A stretch of 64,000 bases of DNA from Chrysomallon squamiferum (lineage: Eukaryota; Mollusca; Gastropoda; Neomphalida; Peltospiridae): assembly GCA_012295275.1 (NCBI GenBank), contig CM022679.1, positions 15,529,842-15,593,841 of the forward strand, read 5' to 3'. The number at the start of each line of letters is the position of its first letter. Positions within the stretch are counted from its first letter, which is position 1. The position numbers and the translations under genes are program-made. A model generated the notes under the pieces. That model was not told the DNA's origin, searched no databases, and saw only the letters and a list, made by a program, of their open reading frames with translations. Positions 1-14,666 of the stretch are shown one piece after another.

Positions 1-46
1 ATAATAATAATAATAATAATAATAATAATATATATATATATATATA
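1..46. repeat. (ATA)n-(TA)n microsatellite at window edge
   Basis: About ten ATA units run directly into eight TA units, and the tract is cut by the window start, so its full length is unknown. Confidence 0.97.
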
Positions 47-1238
47 CTCATTTAGATTTTTGCATACCTTTGTGAAAAAATTTCTCTGTATGAAATGACA
101 TAAAAAAAACCAAGGAAAACATTCATTATCTAAGAGAATTATTATATATTTGACAGACTTTATTATAAACAGAGATATATTTCTTGTTTTCATTTCATCA
201 TATTCACCTTTAATTGTTCCCTCTATCGTTCTCTCTCTCTCTGCTATTCTCTTACTCTTTTTCTCTCTCTCAGTTCCAGAAGACAAACATATAAACATTT
301 TATACCGATATATTAATTTCGCACAAGGATCTGCAAACACACACAAGCTGACAGAAATACAGACACAGACATATTGATTCACAAGTACAATTCAAGCTGT
401 TGTATATTTGTAGCATAATGACTATAAAACGGATGTTTTACCCATAAAATTTTGCAATTTTCTATAAGCAATTGTTTATTTGATAATGCCAAAACAAACT
501 GCACAAGACAAAGCGATCACGTCTTGTATGCAATTACATGTATTTAACAGTTCACATTCAAAAAATATTTCCTTCGTCAAATACATTTGATATGAATTGA
601 ACCACGTTTTATGTCCGGTGTTTTTAACCGATCGATCTCCTTATTGTGAAACATGAAACCAAAATCGAAACAAACACTAATGATACAATTGCGTCCTTAA
701 GGTTTTTATAAAACTGTGAATGTATAATTTTCAATAAATCTCCGAAATATAATATATTAAAAAAAAAAAAAAAATCGTTAAAGGTGTAAAAACACAGCTA
801 CTGTATTAGAATTTAATATTGCATTAAGAAAGATAATTTACAGTAAAAAAAATCCATGTTTTTCAATATTTAAATATTCGAGTTATTTCCCTTTAATCTA
901 TTATTTTATAGAATCTTGAGTCGTTCAGTTTTACGAGACTAACAGAAAGAAAGATAGAAAGAAAAAAAAAAAAAAAAAAAAAAGAACCAGCAGAAAGGCT
1001 ACAAAGACGGATGTAAGGAAAATTATGCAAGATGATCAACTGACATAGTGGTAGTTTTATTTAACAATTTCTATTTTAGCTAAGTAAATATAATTATATA
1101 TTTAATACAAAACGGCAGAATGCTTGAAAACGATCGGTCACTTTAAAAGTTAAAAGTTAATTAAAGTAGACATATCAACTGTCTGAATATATTTTCACAT
1201 TAGCAAGTGATTGTTTTATTTTGCTAATAATGAACTGT

Positions 1239-1244
<6 letters not shown>
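47..1244. other. AT-rich unique DNA, no gene seen
   Basis: This stretch is AT-rich single-copy-looking DNA with short A-runs at about 761-774 and 964-983. A 75-codon frame at 150-377 is hydrophobic, partly CT-rich, and resembles no family I know, so I treat it as chance. I see no splice-bounded exon, RNA gene or promoter cluster. Confidence 0.6.

Positions 1245-1283
<39 letters not shown>
1245..1283. repeat. (CA)n microsatellite
   Basis: An uninterrupted CA dinucleotide tract of about 19 units. Confidence 0.97.
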
Positions 1284-1286
<3 letters not shown>

Positions 1287-1463
1287 CAAAAAGGCAGATA
1301 AACGCGTGTTCAGATACACTGAACGGTTTTAAGAGTTAGTTCTTAAATAGAAATAAACAAAAACAAATTCATGCAGTTCTGTAATGATTTATTTTTTGAA
1401 TATAAAACTAAACATGCACAAAGTCAAATATCTAAATTACTGGCTGATTTGATCAATTAAAAG

Positions 1464-1609
1464 ATTAATAATAATGATGATTTTGATGATAATAATGATG
1501 ATGCTGATAAATACAACAGCGGTAATGATGATGATGATAAAAACAATAACAGTGACGAATATTATGTTGATGATGAAAATGATAATTGGTTGATATATAT
1601 ATATATATA
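1464..1609. repeat. Degenerate (GAT)n followed by (TA)n
   Basis: Imperfect GAT/AAT triplets run over about 125 bases and end in a short pure TA tract at 1592-1609. The many point differences suggest an old array. Confidence 0.85.
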
Positions 1610-1654
1610 AATATCATATAACGCATGTTTATCTACATTATGTTACAAATAAAA

Positions 1655-2050
1655 AAACACATACATATATACAAAAACAAATCATAATAATACTAAATAA
1701 CAAAACAACAACAACAGAATAAAAGATCCAAAACAACAACAACTAAAAATACACAAAAAAAACAACTAAAAAACAACAAAAACAAATTACCCCCCCCAAA
1801 AAAAAACAAGCGAAGAAACAAATCAGGAATCAAAAAAAAAACAAAAAAAACCAGCAACCAAAAAAACAAACAAGCAACAACAACGACATACCTGTATAAT
1901 ACCTACCTACATATATATAAATACCTACCAACCTACCTTTGTACATACCTACACACATATACATGCACCCAAACATACATAAAACATATATACATGTAAA
2001 ATATCCATTCATCCATCCATAAATACATACACACAAATATACGCATATAA
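1655..2050. repeat. A/C-rich low-complexity DNA then degenerate (CATA)n
   Basis: The first part is CAA-rich simple sequence with no coding potential. From about 1895 it changes to degenerate ACAT/ACCT tetranucleotides. The minus-strand open frame across it (1830-2036) is only translated repeat. Confidence 0.85.
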
Positions 2051-2244
2051 ATTATTTGGTTATTTTTTTTAATGTCTGTCTTTTTTTTATCAGGGCTAAT
2101 ATAATTTAAAAACAGTTATCGTTATTTGACATCGCATTCTGCCATACTATTACACATATATTTTATTCTGTTTCTTAGGGTATATTTACTGCTGTTTTCT
2201 CATCTTTTTGTTGTTCTGTCATCGATTTCTATATTGTTCTAACC

Positions 2245-2776
<532 letters not shown>

Positions 2777-2824
<48 letters not shown>

Positions 2825-2883
2825 TAATAATAATACTATCAAGAAGAATACTACCAAGAAGAAGAAGAAGAAGAAGAAGAAGA
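2777..2883. repeat. Compound (AAT)n-(AAG)n microsatellite
   Basis: AAT units at 2777-2835 with one phase slip, then a short unique bridge and pure AAG at 2855-2883. The open frames on both strands are homopolymer amino-acid translations of the repeat. Confidence 0.96.
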
Positions 2884-5029
2884 ACAACAAGAAGAACAAC
2901 AACATGAACAACAGTATTAATACTTATATCATATTATCATCATCGTCATCATCATAATTATCTTTATTCCTTTTCTTCTGTTATGAACATGTTAATTCTT
3001 TTTAATTCAACTTTAAAGTCTTAACAATACGTTCCCCAACAAAAACAAACAAGAGGAACAACAACAGAAACAAAGAAACAAAATCTAGGAATGAATGAAA
3101 AAGAATGTTTCCACGCATATTTTTATATTTATTTACAACATCGTCAAAGTATGCAAGAAAACAGGATATAAAGAAAGAAAAGAATAACTAACAATAAAAG
3201 AATAAAAACATAAATTCGTCATATTTAGACACCGACTCCATCGAAAGGTTTTATACACGGCTCACTGGCTAATAAACATCATTACCAAAACCCTGTCATA
3301 AAAAGCTATCTAAATCAAGTTTTATATCCTATTAATTTTTATAAACCTTATTTGAGTACGAGCGATTAAAGGCATTCTTTGCGATGCTCCGTAACATTAG
3401 GGTTAATATAATCTGTCGTAATTCCAATATGAAAATGTTGTCAAAGGATTAGGTCTTAAAAACGACGAAACATAATGCGCTTTACGCGCAATGAATGCTG
3501 GTACCGTGGTTATAAAACCGGGAGTCGTTTTGATAAAAATAAATGAATCGCAAAAGATTTTTATGGTCATAGATTTTAATACGAAAATAAATCATCTCTT
3601 TGAAAACGACTATGTTAGGCGGGTAAAGGCGCGTGAGGCTACGAGTTGAAAGATACATGTTGATTTCAGTAAGTTCTGCAAAGAATTATTCTTCGAATTA
3701 GAAAATGAAAAAAAAAAAAAATGTAGTTCTTCGAGCCTTGTTAAACACGTATTCAAACAGGAATATTAGTTACAAGTTGATAGCATTTATTTTTTAACAG
3801 ATAATTATATTCACGGAGGACTGGGTTAAACGATAGTAATCTTGTGTATTAGGTGTGCAAAAAATATTTAAAAAAGAAAAATATATCTTAATTAAATTAT
3901 TTTGAAATAGAAAACGAGAATGAGACCAAAAAATAAATACATAAATAAATAGATAGACTGATGGATAGATAGATCGACATAGAATCAGAATTCAAATTAA
4001 AAGTACTTTAAATAGAACATAGAAAGAAAATACTGAAATAGATATAATCTTCCCATGTACCCTTCTACACATTCATAATATTGATATATACATACATACA
4101 TTCATACTTACATACATACCATACATACTTACACTTACATACTCCCACATATACATCATTATAAAGACATAGTTAAAAACATATAAGCTATACACATACA
4201 TACATATACATGATTATATACAGACATATCTTAGCCCATACATTTGTCCATACAAACAACACATACGCTCATACACATCACTGGATATTGTTATGCTCAC
4301 AACAGATTTTGCCCACATGTTTATCAAAGCCAAGGGGCATTTCAAGAAGTTGTTATAATCTACACACCAACTGGAGCGGTCAAGAGTCTTCAAAATGACC
4401 CTTTTTATCCATGAGTGGTGCAAAGCAAACGATTAGTCGAAATCATTAAGTTCAACAAGGTTTCGAGGCTGACGCGAGCCATTAGTAATGTAACTTTTAA
4501 ATTAGATGGTCGGCCTTCTTTTTTCTTTGCTCTTCTTATTAAATATGATACAGTATTTGGAAGAAAGAAAAAAAAAAATATTACTTGAAGCACAGGTTAA
4601 TGACCGTAAAATTTCACCACGCGTTTGTAAATACTTGAAGAAGTCAAAGGAAATTGTTTTTCTGAAAAGTAACTGGTCGGTGCCTTTATCGTGTGTTATG
4701 TACAGCGTAGATTATTAGTTTTTAACCTTCAGGCATCCATTTTACAAGAATCTGAAGAGTTGGAGTCCTTGCATACTGAAGTAAATGGTTACTGATTAAA
4801 ACATATTTGTATATTCATCAAACACTGTAAGTGGCGGTTGTTATCCATACTGAACAGTAAATGATGTTAATTATATTAAATCTCTATTTCTGAAAAATAA
4901 GTCTGAATAAACAGATACAGTGTATAAATTATTATTAAAACATCACCTGCAGCAACAGAACCAGGACCAAATATTTTTAGCGTCAAAATATAACTCTGTA
5001 TATGTGTGTCTGTTTTATATTCAGTTAAC

Positions 5030-5030
<1 letters not shown>
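2884..5030. other. AT-rich DNA with degenerate CATA repeats, no gene supported
   Basis: Mostly AT-rich unique sequence. Degenerate CATA tetranucleotides run from about 4085 to 4215. Overlapping 60-70-codon frames at 4210-4718 lie on both strands, contain no domain I recognise and lack convincing splice signals. The part at 3360-3660 has scattered CpGs but no recognisable motif cluster. Confidence 0.5.
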
Positions 5031-5300
<270 letters not shown>

Positions 5301-8300
5301 TGTATTTATTTAATAACGTATATATGTATACATGTATGTACATCATATCACCCCGTTCACTGATAGCTGCATTATCTTACACTTAATTATGAGAATTATT
5401 ACACGGTAAGTAAGCCTAGACTGTTATCAAGGGAAATGTGATTTTCTTACGCCAATACTAAACACTTCAAACTCAAACCCTGTAACATTTCTTTGAAGCA
5501 TTGCCGTATCGCTAGTAAGTTCCTAATCGGTCATGCTACCTTGTTTACCCTAAATGACATGTCTCTGTCAAGTTTTGATTAATATGGACAATATATAAAC
5601 AAAGATTCGACAAGAAGAGGTCTGGAATTAACACACAGGTTCCACCATGACGTATTTATCATAAGCAAGACCATCGACATTTCCAGACGTCTAATCCAAT
5701 GTTGACTTACTCTTCTCACGGCCATGCTAATAATCAACGCAGATATTGGATTTATCAAAATCCTATTGACAAATGGGACCACTTTGAACATATGTCCTCG
5801 CACGTTTGTTCTGAACTTACCACAGCCATAAAAAAATCCCAGTTTAATCTTAGCTAATAAAAAATCCGATGACAAACAAATTGAAACAATATCTTCGTCT
5901 GGATCTGGACGAAGTGGGAAGACTTACTGACTGGATAACGAATACTTAATGGAAAATCCTTTAAGCGAATGAGACAAGGATTATGTAATGATGATATATA
6001 CATTAAGATGGTTTGCAGGTGATGCGGGTTATATTGTCCAAGATTGCTTTGTGTTATGCATTAAACAGTTATTTTTTTTATAGAAGAAATGTCCATTATT
6101 TGAAAATATCATTTTATGTTTCTGTAAAGTGTTTAAATTACCTTTATGTACACTGTATTTAATGGATTTTTAAGAAGATAATGTGTAGCTGATTTCCTCT
6201 AAGTTGTTTCGTTTTTCTTTATTTACTGCGTCTTATTAAGTATCGCCGTAGTCATCCTACTCGTTATCACATTATAATCATCATATGTATCATCATCATT
6301 ATCATCATCATCATCATCATTCTTTTTTTCTTTCTCGTCTTAATTTTCTTAAAACATATTCTTTTTTTCTGTTAATTGTATTTTTATTATCATTTTTGTT
6401 AACGCAGTTTTTAGTGGTTATACGCCACCAAGTGCTAACTTGGGCAAAATATATATTTTTTTTATTTCTGTAATTTTCATAGGTTTTAAAGCATGATTAC
6501 TGAATTCATCTTAAACTCTTGCATGCAATTACATGTTACATTATTATTATGTAGTCTGGATAGCTGTGACTATGGGAAATCTAGACTATCCAAACTCTGG
6601 ACTTTCAAAACAATTAGCTGTCTGTCAGAACCCTGGACTATGGAACCGATGAACTGTCAGGATTCTAAACCTGCCTAACCCTGAAATATCGGAATACCAG
6701 ACCATCAGAATTCTTCACTGTCCTGTTACTGTGCTGGAGGCTGACTTCTGGAGGTTTCAAACTCTGTAAGGAAAAACAGAAATGAGCGCTTGTAATACTT
6801 GACCGTCGGAAAACGCGTCACTGTCTCCTTTTTCTCCTAAGTCCGTGCTCCAGCTTCCCTGAAACCAGTTTTAACCTTTTTATCAACTGCTTTGTGAAAA
6901 GTGTGTCGACTGTATGTTCAAGGATCGAGGAGGATTTTACAATGATACACAGCTTAGAGTGTTGTTTATTTTTGTTTCATCCGTGTTAAACTGTTCTCAG
7001 TACAACATTTATACGATGATGAATCTGACTCATATTAAAAATAAACACGTCCACATACCCGGAGGCGAGTGTAACCGAATCGCTATCTATTACACACGGC
7101 AAAAACGTAGTAAATGTAAACGATATACAAACATCTGACTCAGCAGTTTGACTCACGATGTCTACAAAAGACTTAATTTGCATACGAAATGTGAAATAGA
7201 CGCTCACCCACAAAGACTCACCGTGAGTCGCCGAAACAGCTTGTCATGGTATATCAATCATTTTCGTTTTCTAAAGTTAAGTATTGGGTGTCACCTACAT
7301 AAGCAAAAGCAAGCTGGGGAATAATAGAAAGACTTAATATTATTTCAAACTGAAGATGGGGGTAACACTGTGTGTTGTTATTCATATTTTTATCAATAGT
7401 TCGAGAAAAAGTTTAAAAAGGGATTCTGGCTGAGAGAGGTGGTTTTTTTTTTTTTTTTCGTTCTTCATATAAAAGGTCGGAGACGAAGGATTCAGTGAAA
7501 ATGACATAAAAGATGAGAGATATTTTTCAAATCTGTATAAACCTCTTGCTGGGATTGAAAAACACGGGTGGCAATGAGGATTAAGTTCGTTCCGCTTCAA
7601 CAGAATAAGAGTCGAATTTTAATAATAACCCAACCGGGACGCGCCATGAGTTGTTTTTTCTTCCCTGGGTTAATTCTTTTGTAACATTCGAGCCGCGGGG
7701 GTCAGATATCCGAGCCTTGAGGTCCTCCAATAATATGCCCAGTCCATGTAATTTTGTTTTATACGTTTTGATATACCCATCCATCACCAGACGCTGATCC
7801 CCGGCCGCAGAGATACCATAATAGGAAACAAACCGAAGATCGTGTCACCGTCTTAGAAATGTAAATACAATTCTATACTTACTGCGTATATTAAGTTTTA
7901 TGAGCGACGGCATCGCTCAAAGAAACTACACCACCATTGGTGTGGATGGCTCGTCTCGGTTATAGCAGCTTAACTTGGGTGTCAGGTCGGATAATTTACC
8001 AATTAAATTAATTCCACCCGTGCTTAGACGAATCATGCAACAAAGGCAGAGAATGACAATAACCAACAATGAGTAACAGGTGATGTATTTGACACTCGGT
8101 GCTCGGAGACTGGCGCTAGTCACAGACTGACAGGAATATTTAAATACTGACTATTAAGTGTCAAACATATGATACCAATGTTATCTGGATCAGAAAATTA
8201 GATAAACGTATTTTTATTTCCGTTTGGTGTGAGTTTTTTCTCTAGCCCTATCACAATATCTATCTCTGCTTGTCTCTTCTTATCCCTGTCTTCCTCTCTC

Positions 8301-8356
8301 ACGTTCACTCTCTGACTCTCGGTGTCTTTTACTGTATTTCTGTACATATCTTCCGA

Positions 8357-8359
<3 letters not shown>
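5301..8359. other. Three kilobases of mostly unique DNA, no gene supported
   Basis: This is one of the larger stretches with few simple repeats: short ATC units at 6284-6320 and a T-run near 7443-7459. Several 60-98-codon frames exist on both strands (for example minus-strand 5579-5875 and 7581-7787), but none shows a family signature and their ends do not match good splice motifs. It could hold exons of a rapidly evolving or noncoding transcript; I cannot support one. Confidence 0.45.
6551..6775. repeat. Degenerate short tandem motif rich in CTGGACTAT
   Basis: Variants of the word CTGGACTAT recur at irregular spacing (near 6555, 6583, 6596, 6632), mixed with CTGTCAG and CAGAAT words. A 7-bp inverted pair (TGGATAG at 6557-6563, CTATCCA at 6586-6592) sits at the left end. 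It looks like an old diverged minisatellite, but the period is not constant. Confidence 0.35.
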
Positions 8360-9758
<1,399 letters not shown>

Positions 9759-10115
9759 TCAGCGTTTTTTGTTAATGTTCTTTGATTTTAATGTTGGTGC
9801 TTTATCTTTCACTGAGTTGTGTATTTTGGTGAGACAGACATGGGTCTGATCTGCAGCGTGGTTGTGGGGTAGATCTACTTCTGGGTGCTCTCTCTGTAAG
9901 TCTGTTATCACAGAACCCTTACTATTACCACTAGATCTTCTGACGTATTTCCACCACAACTTTGTCTTGTGAGTTGCATGTTTGGTATACATGAACCCCT
10001 CATAACAGGTTTTGTTACCACCTTTATTCCTATGAATAACTTCCATATTAAACATACTTCTGATACTAAAGCAAGCTGGAGAATATAAAGTGAAACACAT
10101 TTTAACCTGGGACAT
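9759..10115 (-). pseudogene. Relic FLYWCH-type zinc-finger fragment
   Basis: A 118-codon frame from a true ATG at 10113-10115. Residues about 24-88 (DNA about 9852-10046) follow the FLYWCH plan: an N-terminal GG-containing lead-in, Tyr-Glu-Gly-Phe-x-Tyr (38-43), a basic run, a Trp-Trp-Lys core (54-56), Lys-Gly-Ser-Val-Ile-Thr-Asp (66-72) and a terminal His-Asn-His (84-86). After it, residues 87-106 resemble the helix that links FLYWCH to MULE-type transposase domains. The family binds zinc through two Cys and two His. Here both His are kept, but the positions where Cys is expected are Tyr57 and Ser65, each one base change from Cys codons. FLYWCH domains occur in DNA-binding proteins and in Mutator-like (MULE) transposases. 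No transposase core follows. I infer a decayed fragment, probably transposon-derived; a diverged single-exon gene is the alternative. Confidence 0.62.
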
Positions 10116-10158
10116 TTAATAAATCATTTACAATAGGAAGCCCTTAGTTTAAATCTAT

Positions 10159-10217
10159 CCTAATCAGTAAGCTAGACCCAAGCATCACCCCTAATCAGTA
10201 AGTTTAACCTATGCATG
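10159..10217. repeat. Two-copy 31-bp tandem repeat
   Basis: Two units starting CCTAATCAGTAAG lie 31 bases apart (10159 and 10190). The first 13 bases are identical and the rest is diverged. It lies just outside the start of the FLYWCH-like frame. Confidence 0.55.
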
Positions 10218-10641
10218 CTACGATGTCACATTCAATACTCTACAAACCCATACATCTTGTTATATAAAAATTACGACTTTTTTCCAGCCACCATTTACAT
10301 AACGGTTTCAGATTTTGAAATAAATATGGCACATATAGTAGGCTTTATTATTTTTCATTATTATTCATTGAATTAGAAAAAATAGCTGTATTCTCCCTGA
10401 GGACAAAGCAATTTACATATAAATTATTCAATTAAGGAAGATAATCTTAGAGATTATCTTGTTGTTAAAGAAATTGTGAAATTACCTTGTGGGGTAAAAA
10501 AAGAAAAAAAAAAGACACAAAATGAGAGGGTCATCTACAAGTAGGTAAAGTCGACATAAACAAAGACATCCTGCAATTCAACATCTACTGTTTCATCATC
10601 AAGTCGTTTAACGGGACTTTGACTCGCCTGAATATCAAAGG

Positions 10642-10692
<51 letters not shown>
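10642..10692. repeat. (ATT)n microsatellite
   Basis: A pure 51-base ATT array, 17 units. Confidence 0.97.
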
Positions 10693-11563
10693 GCAGCTGT
10701 CTTGTATTGTCATTTTCACTGAATGCAGTTCTTATCTCTAAAATGATTACGAAGAACATTTTAAAGTTAAATGTCCGTCCCGCGAATCTCTCTTACATAT
10801 AAAGAAAATACATCCAAAATTGTTTTATTCTATGAGCATGGAAGATTTTTTCTTTTCATCCTTATTCTTTCTTTCTTTAGTCTATGTGAAAAGACTAATT
10901 TTCTTTTCTTTTTTTTTGGGGGGGGGGGTCATTTGTTATATTCTGAAAAGTATAAGTTTCAACGCGTACATTTAATTCCCAGTCACAGTATCTCCCCATC
11001 TCCTCAAAATAATTTATTTATTATTATTATTATTATTTTTTTTTACAATATTTTTTTGTTAAAAGAAACCGTTATGAATATCAGTAATTGTATACTTTAA
11101 GCAAAACTATTTTTTTTTTCGATTAAATAGTTTACTGGTCTTCGTGTTAATATATTCACACTGAAGTACATATAAAGTGGAATAAACTATTGAATGTATT
11201 TTATGTTGCCCAAATGGCTTCAGACAAACGTATTGTACGTTTTGTAAACGATAGTCCATTCACATACCGCATTTATTAACATACGATTATACTGCTTGTA
11301 TACATAAATCAAATAACGAAAATTAATTTTGACATGCAAGGATACGTACTTTCAACATTATATAAATTAGCATAAACACATGCGCATTCATATATACACA
11401 TATTAACATTCAGCTATATAAATATGCATAAATACATACAAATAATCTTTCATATACTTGAAACTAACAAACACATTTCTGTATTAAGGTATTTATGAGG
11501 TCTAAAAGATACGTTATGATTGCTTTCTTGAACAATAAATTTACGTACAATGTTAATACATAC
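10693..11563. other. AT-rich DNA with a T/G homopolymer junction, no gene seen
   Basis: Contains a T-run passing directly into eleven G residues (10918-10928), T-rich patches and short ATT units near 11018-11036. The 109-codon frame at 10771-11100 is mostly Phe, Leu and Ile from T-rich sequence and is not a credible gene. Confidence 0.6.
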
Positions 11564-11831
11564 GTACAATATTAATACAAAATCATTCTCTTTAACAAAA
11601 ACCAATAATAAAAGAGATACTAAAACATACTCTGAAAAAATTAACTTTTTAAAATATTTAAAAAAATAAAATAAAATCAAGTTACTCAAAAGATTTAGTG
11701 CAACATTAATACAAAATCATTCTCTTTAACAAAAACCAATTATAAAAGAGATGCTGAAACAATTAACTCATCTCAATACATTTTTTTTCTTTTTTTTTTG
11801 AACAACATTAACTTACTTAACAGATTTAGGG
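11564..11831. repeat. 134-bp tandem duplication, two diverged copies
   Basis: The first 63 bases of copy A (11564-11626) match copy B (11698-11760) at 58 of 63 positions by eye, at a constant offset of 134. The copy ends also correspond (an AGATTTAG word near 11691 and again near 11822), while the middle has diverged and copy B holds a T-rich insertion. No coding potential. Confidence 0.8.
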
Positions 11832-12299
11832 AATGAAACTGTAGCCGGGTGTTCAGAATTCCTAAAGTATTATTACTTGTGATAGAATTTTTCATACAAA
11901 TCGTCAAAAATGTCTTTAATTAACGACCAACACGCGCCAGCCATGTATCCAGTTTCCTACCACAGCTGTAATTTGGCAAAAGCAATTTCATTTTCCTGGG
12001 CGAAAATTAACTTTCAGATAAGTAAGCATGTATTTAAAGACGAATTATTTTGGCACATGTTATAAACATTTAAGATCCGTACTTGTTAGCAGCCGGGTTG
12101 GTTTCGGGGCTTGCCGGAAAACGTGAGCCAGGTTCGTCAGATGTTGACTTCGTTCTGAAGTGAAGCACCTCACACTAACGAAGGTGTTCGAGTGCAATGT
12201 CAGAATTAATAAAGTATGTAATGTTGTTTTGTTTCGTTCGGAGAGATTATCACCAGTTCATGTTTTGTGTAAATAATCAACTCTGGGAAGATGAAGACC
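11832..12299. other. Unique DNA, no gene supported
   Basis: Mostly non-repetitive with scattered CpGs around 11920-12200. A 149-codon frame starts at 12197 but quickly enters the pyrimidine tract and becomes Phe/Ser/Leu repeats, so I do not call it. Confidence 0.5.
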
Positions 12300-12790
12300 T
12301 CCACTCAAATGTGTTTTCATTTTCATCATTATTTTTTCATTTTTTTTCATTTTTTTGTTTTTTTATTATTTTTTGTTGTTGTGAGGTGTGTGTGTGTGTG
12401 TGTATGTATTTTTGTCTTCTTTCATATTTTTTTTCTTTTTTCTTTTTTCTTTGTTTCCTTTCCTTCATTCCTTTCTTTTTCACAGTCTTTCTTGTTCTTT
12501 CTTCTTCCAATCATTCTATGAGTTATTTTTCTTTTCGTTCGTTACTCCGAATTTTGTTCTTAGCTTCTTTCTCGCACTTCTTTCGTGTTTTTTTTTTTTT
12601 TTTTTTATTTTTTTTTCTATCATGTTTTTTTCATTCTTTCTTCTAATCTCTCTTATTTTCTTGTAATTATTTATTTCCTGTTTCCCTCGTCATTCTTTCA
12701 TTCTTCCTTTCTTTCTTCTGCTCTTTTCCATATTCCTTCCATTCTTAATTTCATGCTTTCAATTAATTTTTTTTATACCTTTATTACATT
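12300..12790. repeat. Long T-rich polypyrimidine region
   Basis: About 490 bases of mostly T with TTC, TTTC and TTTA units and a T-run near 12589-12606. All overlapping frames in three phases are Phe/Ser/Leu-rich by composition only. A short (GT)n lies at about 12387-12403. Confidence 0.9.
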
Positions 12791-13375
12791 CTTCAAACAG
12801 AAAACACAGACAATTAAATCTGATTACGTGCATCATCATTATTATTTTTTTTTAAATTCTAATCTATAGTTTTGTGAAACATACACCGCTGGTTGACTGA
12901 AGTTTTGAATTTCCTTACTCTTTATATTCACATACGAAATTTAGAGATTAACCTTTTAATCTGACCTAGACAAAATAACAACAAAGGAGATATCAGACTA
13001 GATAAACAAGAGTTAAAAAAATATAATTCGTCAAGTTAAAGCTCACTGTTACATTAAACGTCTCTTGGATTCGTGTTATACAGACTCGGCGAGTTTCAAA
13101 TACTGAAACTGTTAGATGGGTGGTCGCAGTCGACACTTTTAAACAACAGACAACCTATCTGTGTTCCTTCCTATCTACTTACCTACTTAATATTTAACTC
13201 TCCATCTTTTTCGTCCGACCATCCACCCTACAAACATCCATTCTGTCAGGCTCCATCCGTGAAAACTTCCATTAATCCATCCATCCGTTCGGCTGCCCAC
13301 CCGTTCATTCATACATCCATTTTATTTCAGTCTGTCTGTTTGTCTACCTTTCTGTCTGTATATCTATCTGTCTTC

Positions 13376-13379
<4 letters not shown>
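12791..13379. other. Unique DNA grading into CATC/TCCA-rich sequence
   Basis: About 13180-13320 is rich in CCATC and CATCC words, an early degenerate version of the pyrimidine repeat that follows. No gene is visible. Confidence 0.6.
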
Positions 13380-13471
<92 letters not shown>

Positions 13472-13552
13472 CTAAATATCTCTTTCTATTTATCTGTCTG
13501 TTTCTTTGTTCTGCTTCCTACCTACCTACCTATCTACCTATCTATCTATCTG

Positions 13553-13583
<31 letters not shown>

Positions 13584-13623
13584 GTCTATCTATCATCTAT
13601 CTATCTATCTATCTACCTATCTA
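13380..13623. repeat. (CT)n-(TA)n-(TCTA)n compound microsatellite
   Basis: A pure CT tract at 13380-13457, a short TA stretch to 13470, an interrupted bridge, then CTAC/TCTA tetranucleotides at 13518-13623 with a few TCTG variants. Confidence 0.97.
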
Positions 13624-14417
13624 GTAAACCTTCCGACAATTTGTGTGTTTCTTTCATTTCTGTCTCTCTTTGTTTGTATATCAAGGAATCTGTCTATTGC
13701 TTATACATACTTTAATCATGCGGTTATTGTTGGCTTTCCATTACCTCTGTATTTTTAATGTACTAACAATGAATCCGACATGCAGTTTGTATCTGCGCTT
13801 TAAGAAAAAAAAAAAAAAATCTTATGGGGGAAAATAATTGGTCTTATTTTGTTTACACTTTGTGTGATGAGGAGTCATTAATCTAAAAAGAAACATCACA
13901 GTAATATTATTTATTAATACCTCGTGATTACGTGTCGCTTGAGCTAATTAAATATTCAAATTTGATTAGAACAGTTATATTTTATGGACTCCAAATTATA
14001 ACGGGTCGATAAGAGGAAAGTGGAGAAAAAAACACCAACGTGTATGACATTGTATGTTTAAATAATGCTTTCTAAAGATCAGTGAAACGAAATGCAATTA
14101 AGATCTAAGTACAGTACTCAGTCTGATTGATGATGCAGCTGGCGTGTTTAAGAAATTGTTCCTCTGTTGTTGTTTTTTTAACCTCGTGTATCGTGAATGT
14201 TGTAATGAAAGGGTCTAAATTCTTTTTGTAAAAGGATGAAATTTCAAAAAATATTTATCGTACTGTTTGTTATCTGAAAATATCAGTTATGTTTCGTTTT
14301 AAATTTCCTGGTATCATTTTTCATTAAGCTAAATGTACGATGTCATGTGGTAACAGATTGCTTTTTTTCATTTAGCAGGATTCGAAGGTTCTAAGGTTAC
14401 AGGTGTCCGTAGAATTG
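13624..14417. other. AT-rich unique DNA, no gene seen
   Basis: Mostly unique sequence with one A-run near 13805-13820. No convincing open frame, RNA gene or motif cluster. Confidence 0.55.
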
Positions 14418-14625
14418 CAATAATAATAATAATAACAACATTAACAACAGCAGCAGCAACAATAACTGTAATAGTAATAATGATATTAATAACAATAATA
14501 ATAATAACAACAACGACAGCAACAATAATTGTAATAGTAATAATGATATTAATAATAATAACAACATTAACAACAGCAGCAGCAACAGTAATAATAATGA
14601 TGATGATAATAATAATAATAATAAC

Positions 14626-14666
<41 letters not shown>

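Noticed and set aside
12197-12869. Overlapping Phe/Ser/Leu-rich frames resembling membrane proteins
   Set aside because: Produced by the T-rich pyrimidine tract; hydrophobicity follows from T-rich codons, and neighbouring phases look the same.
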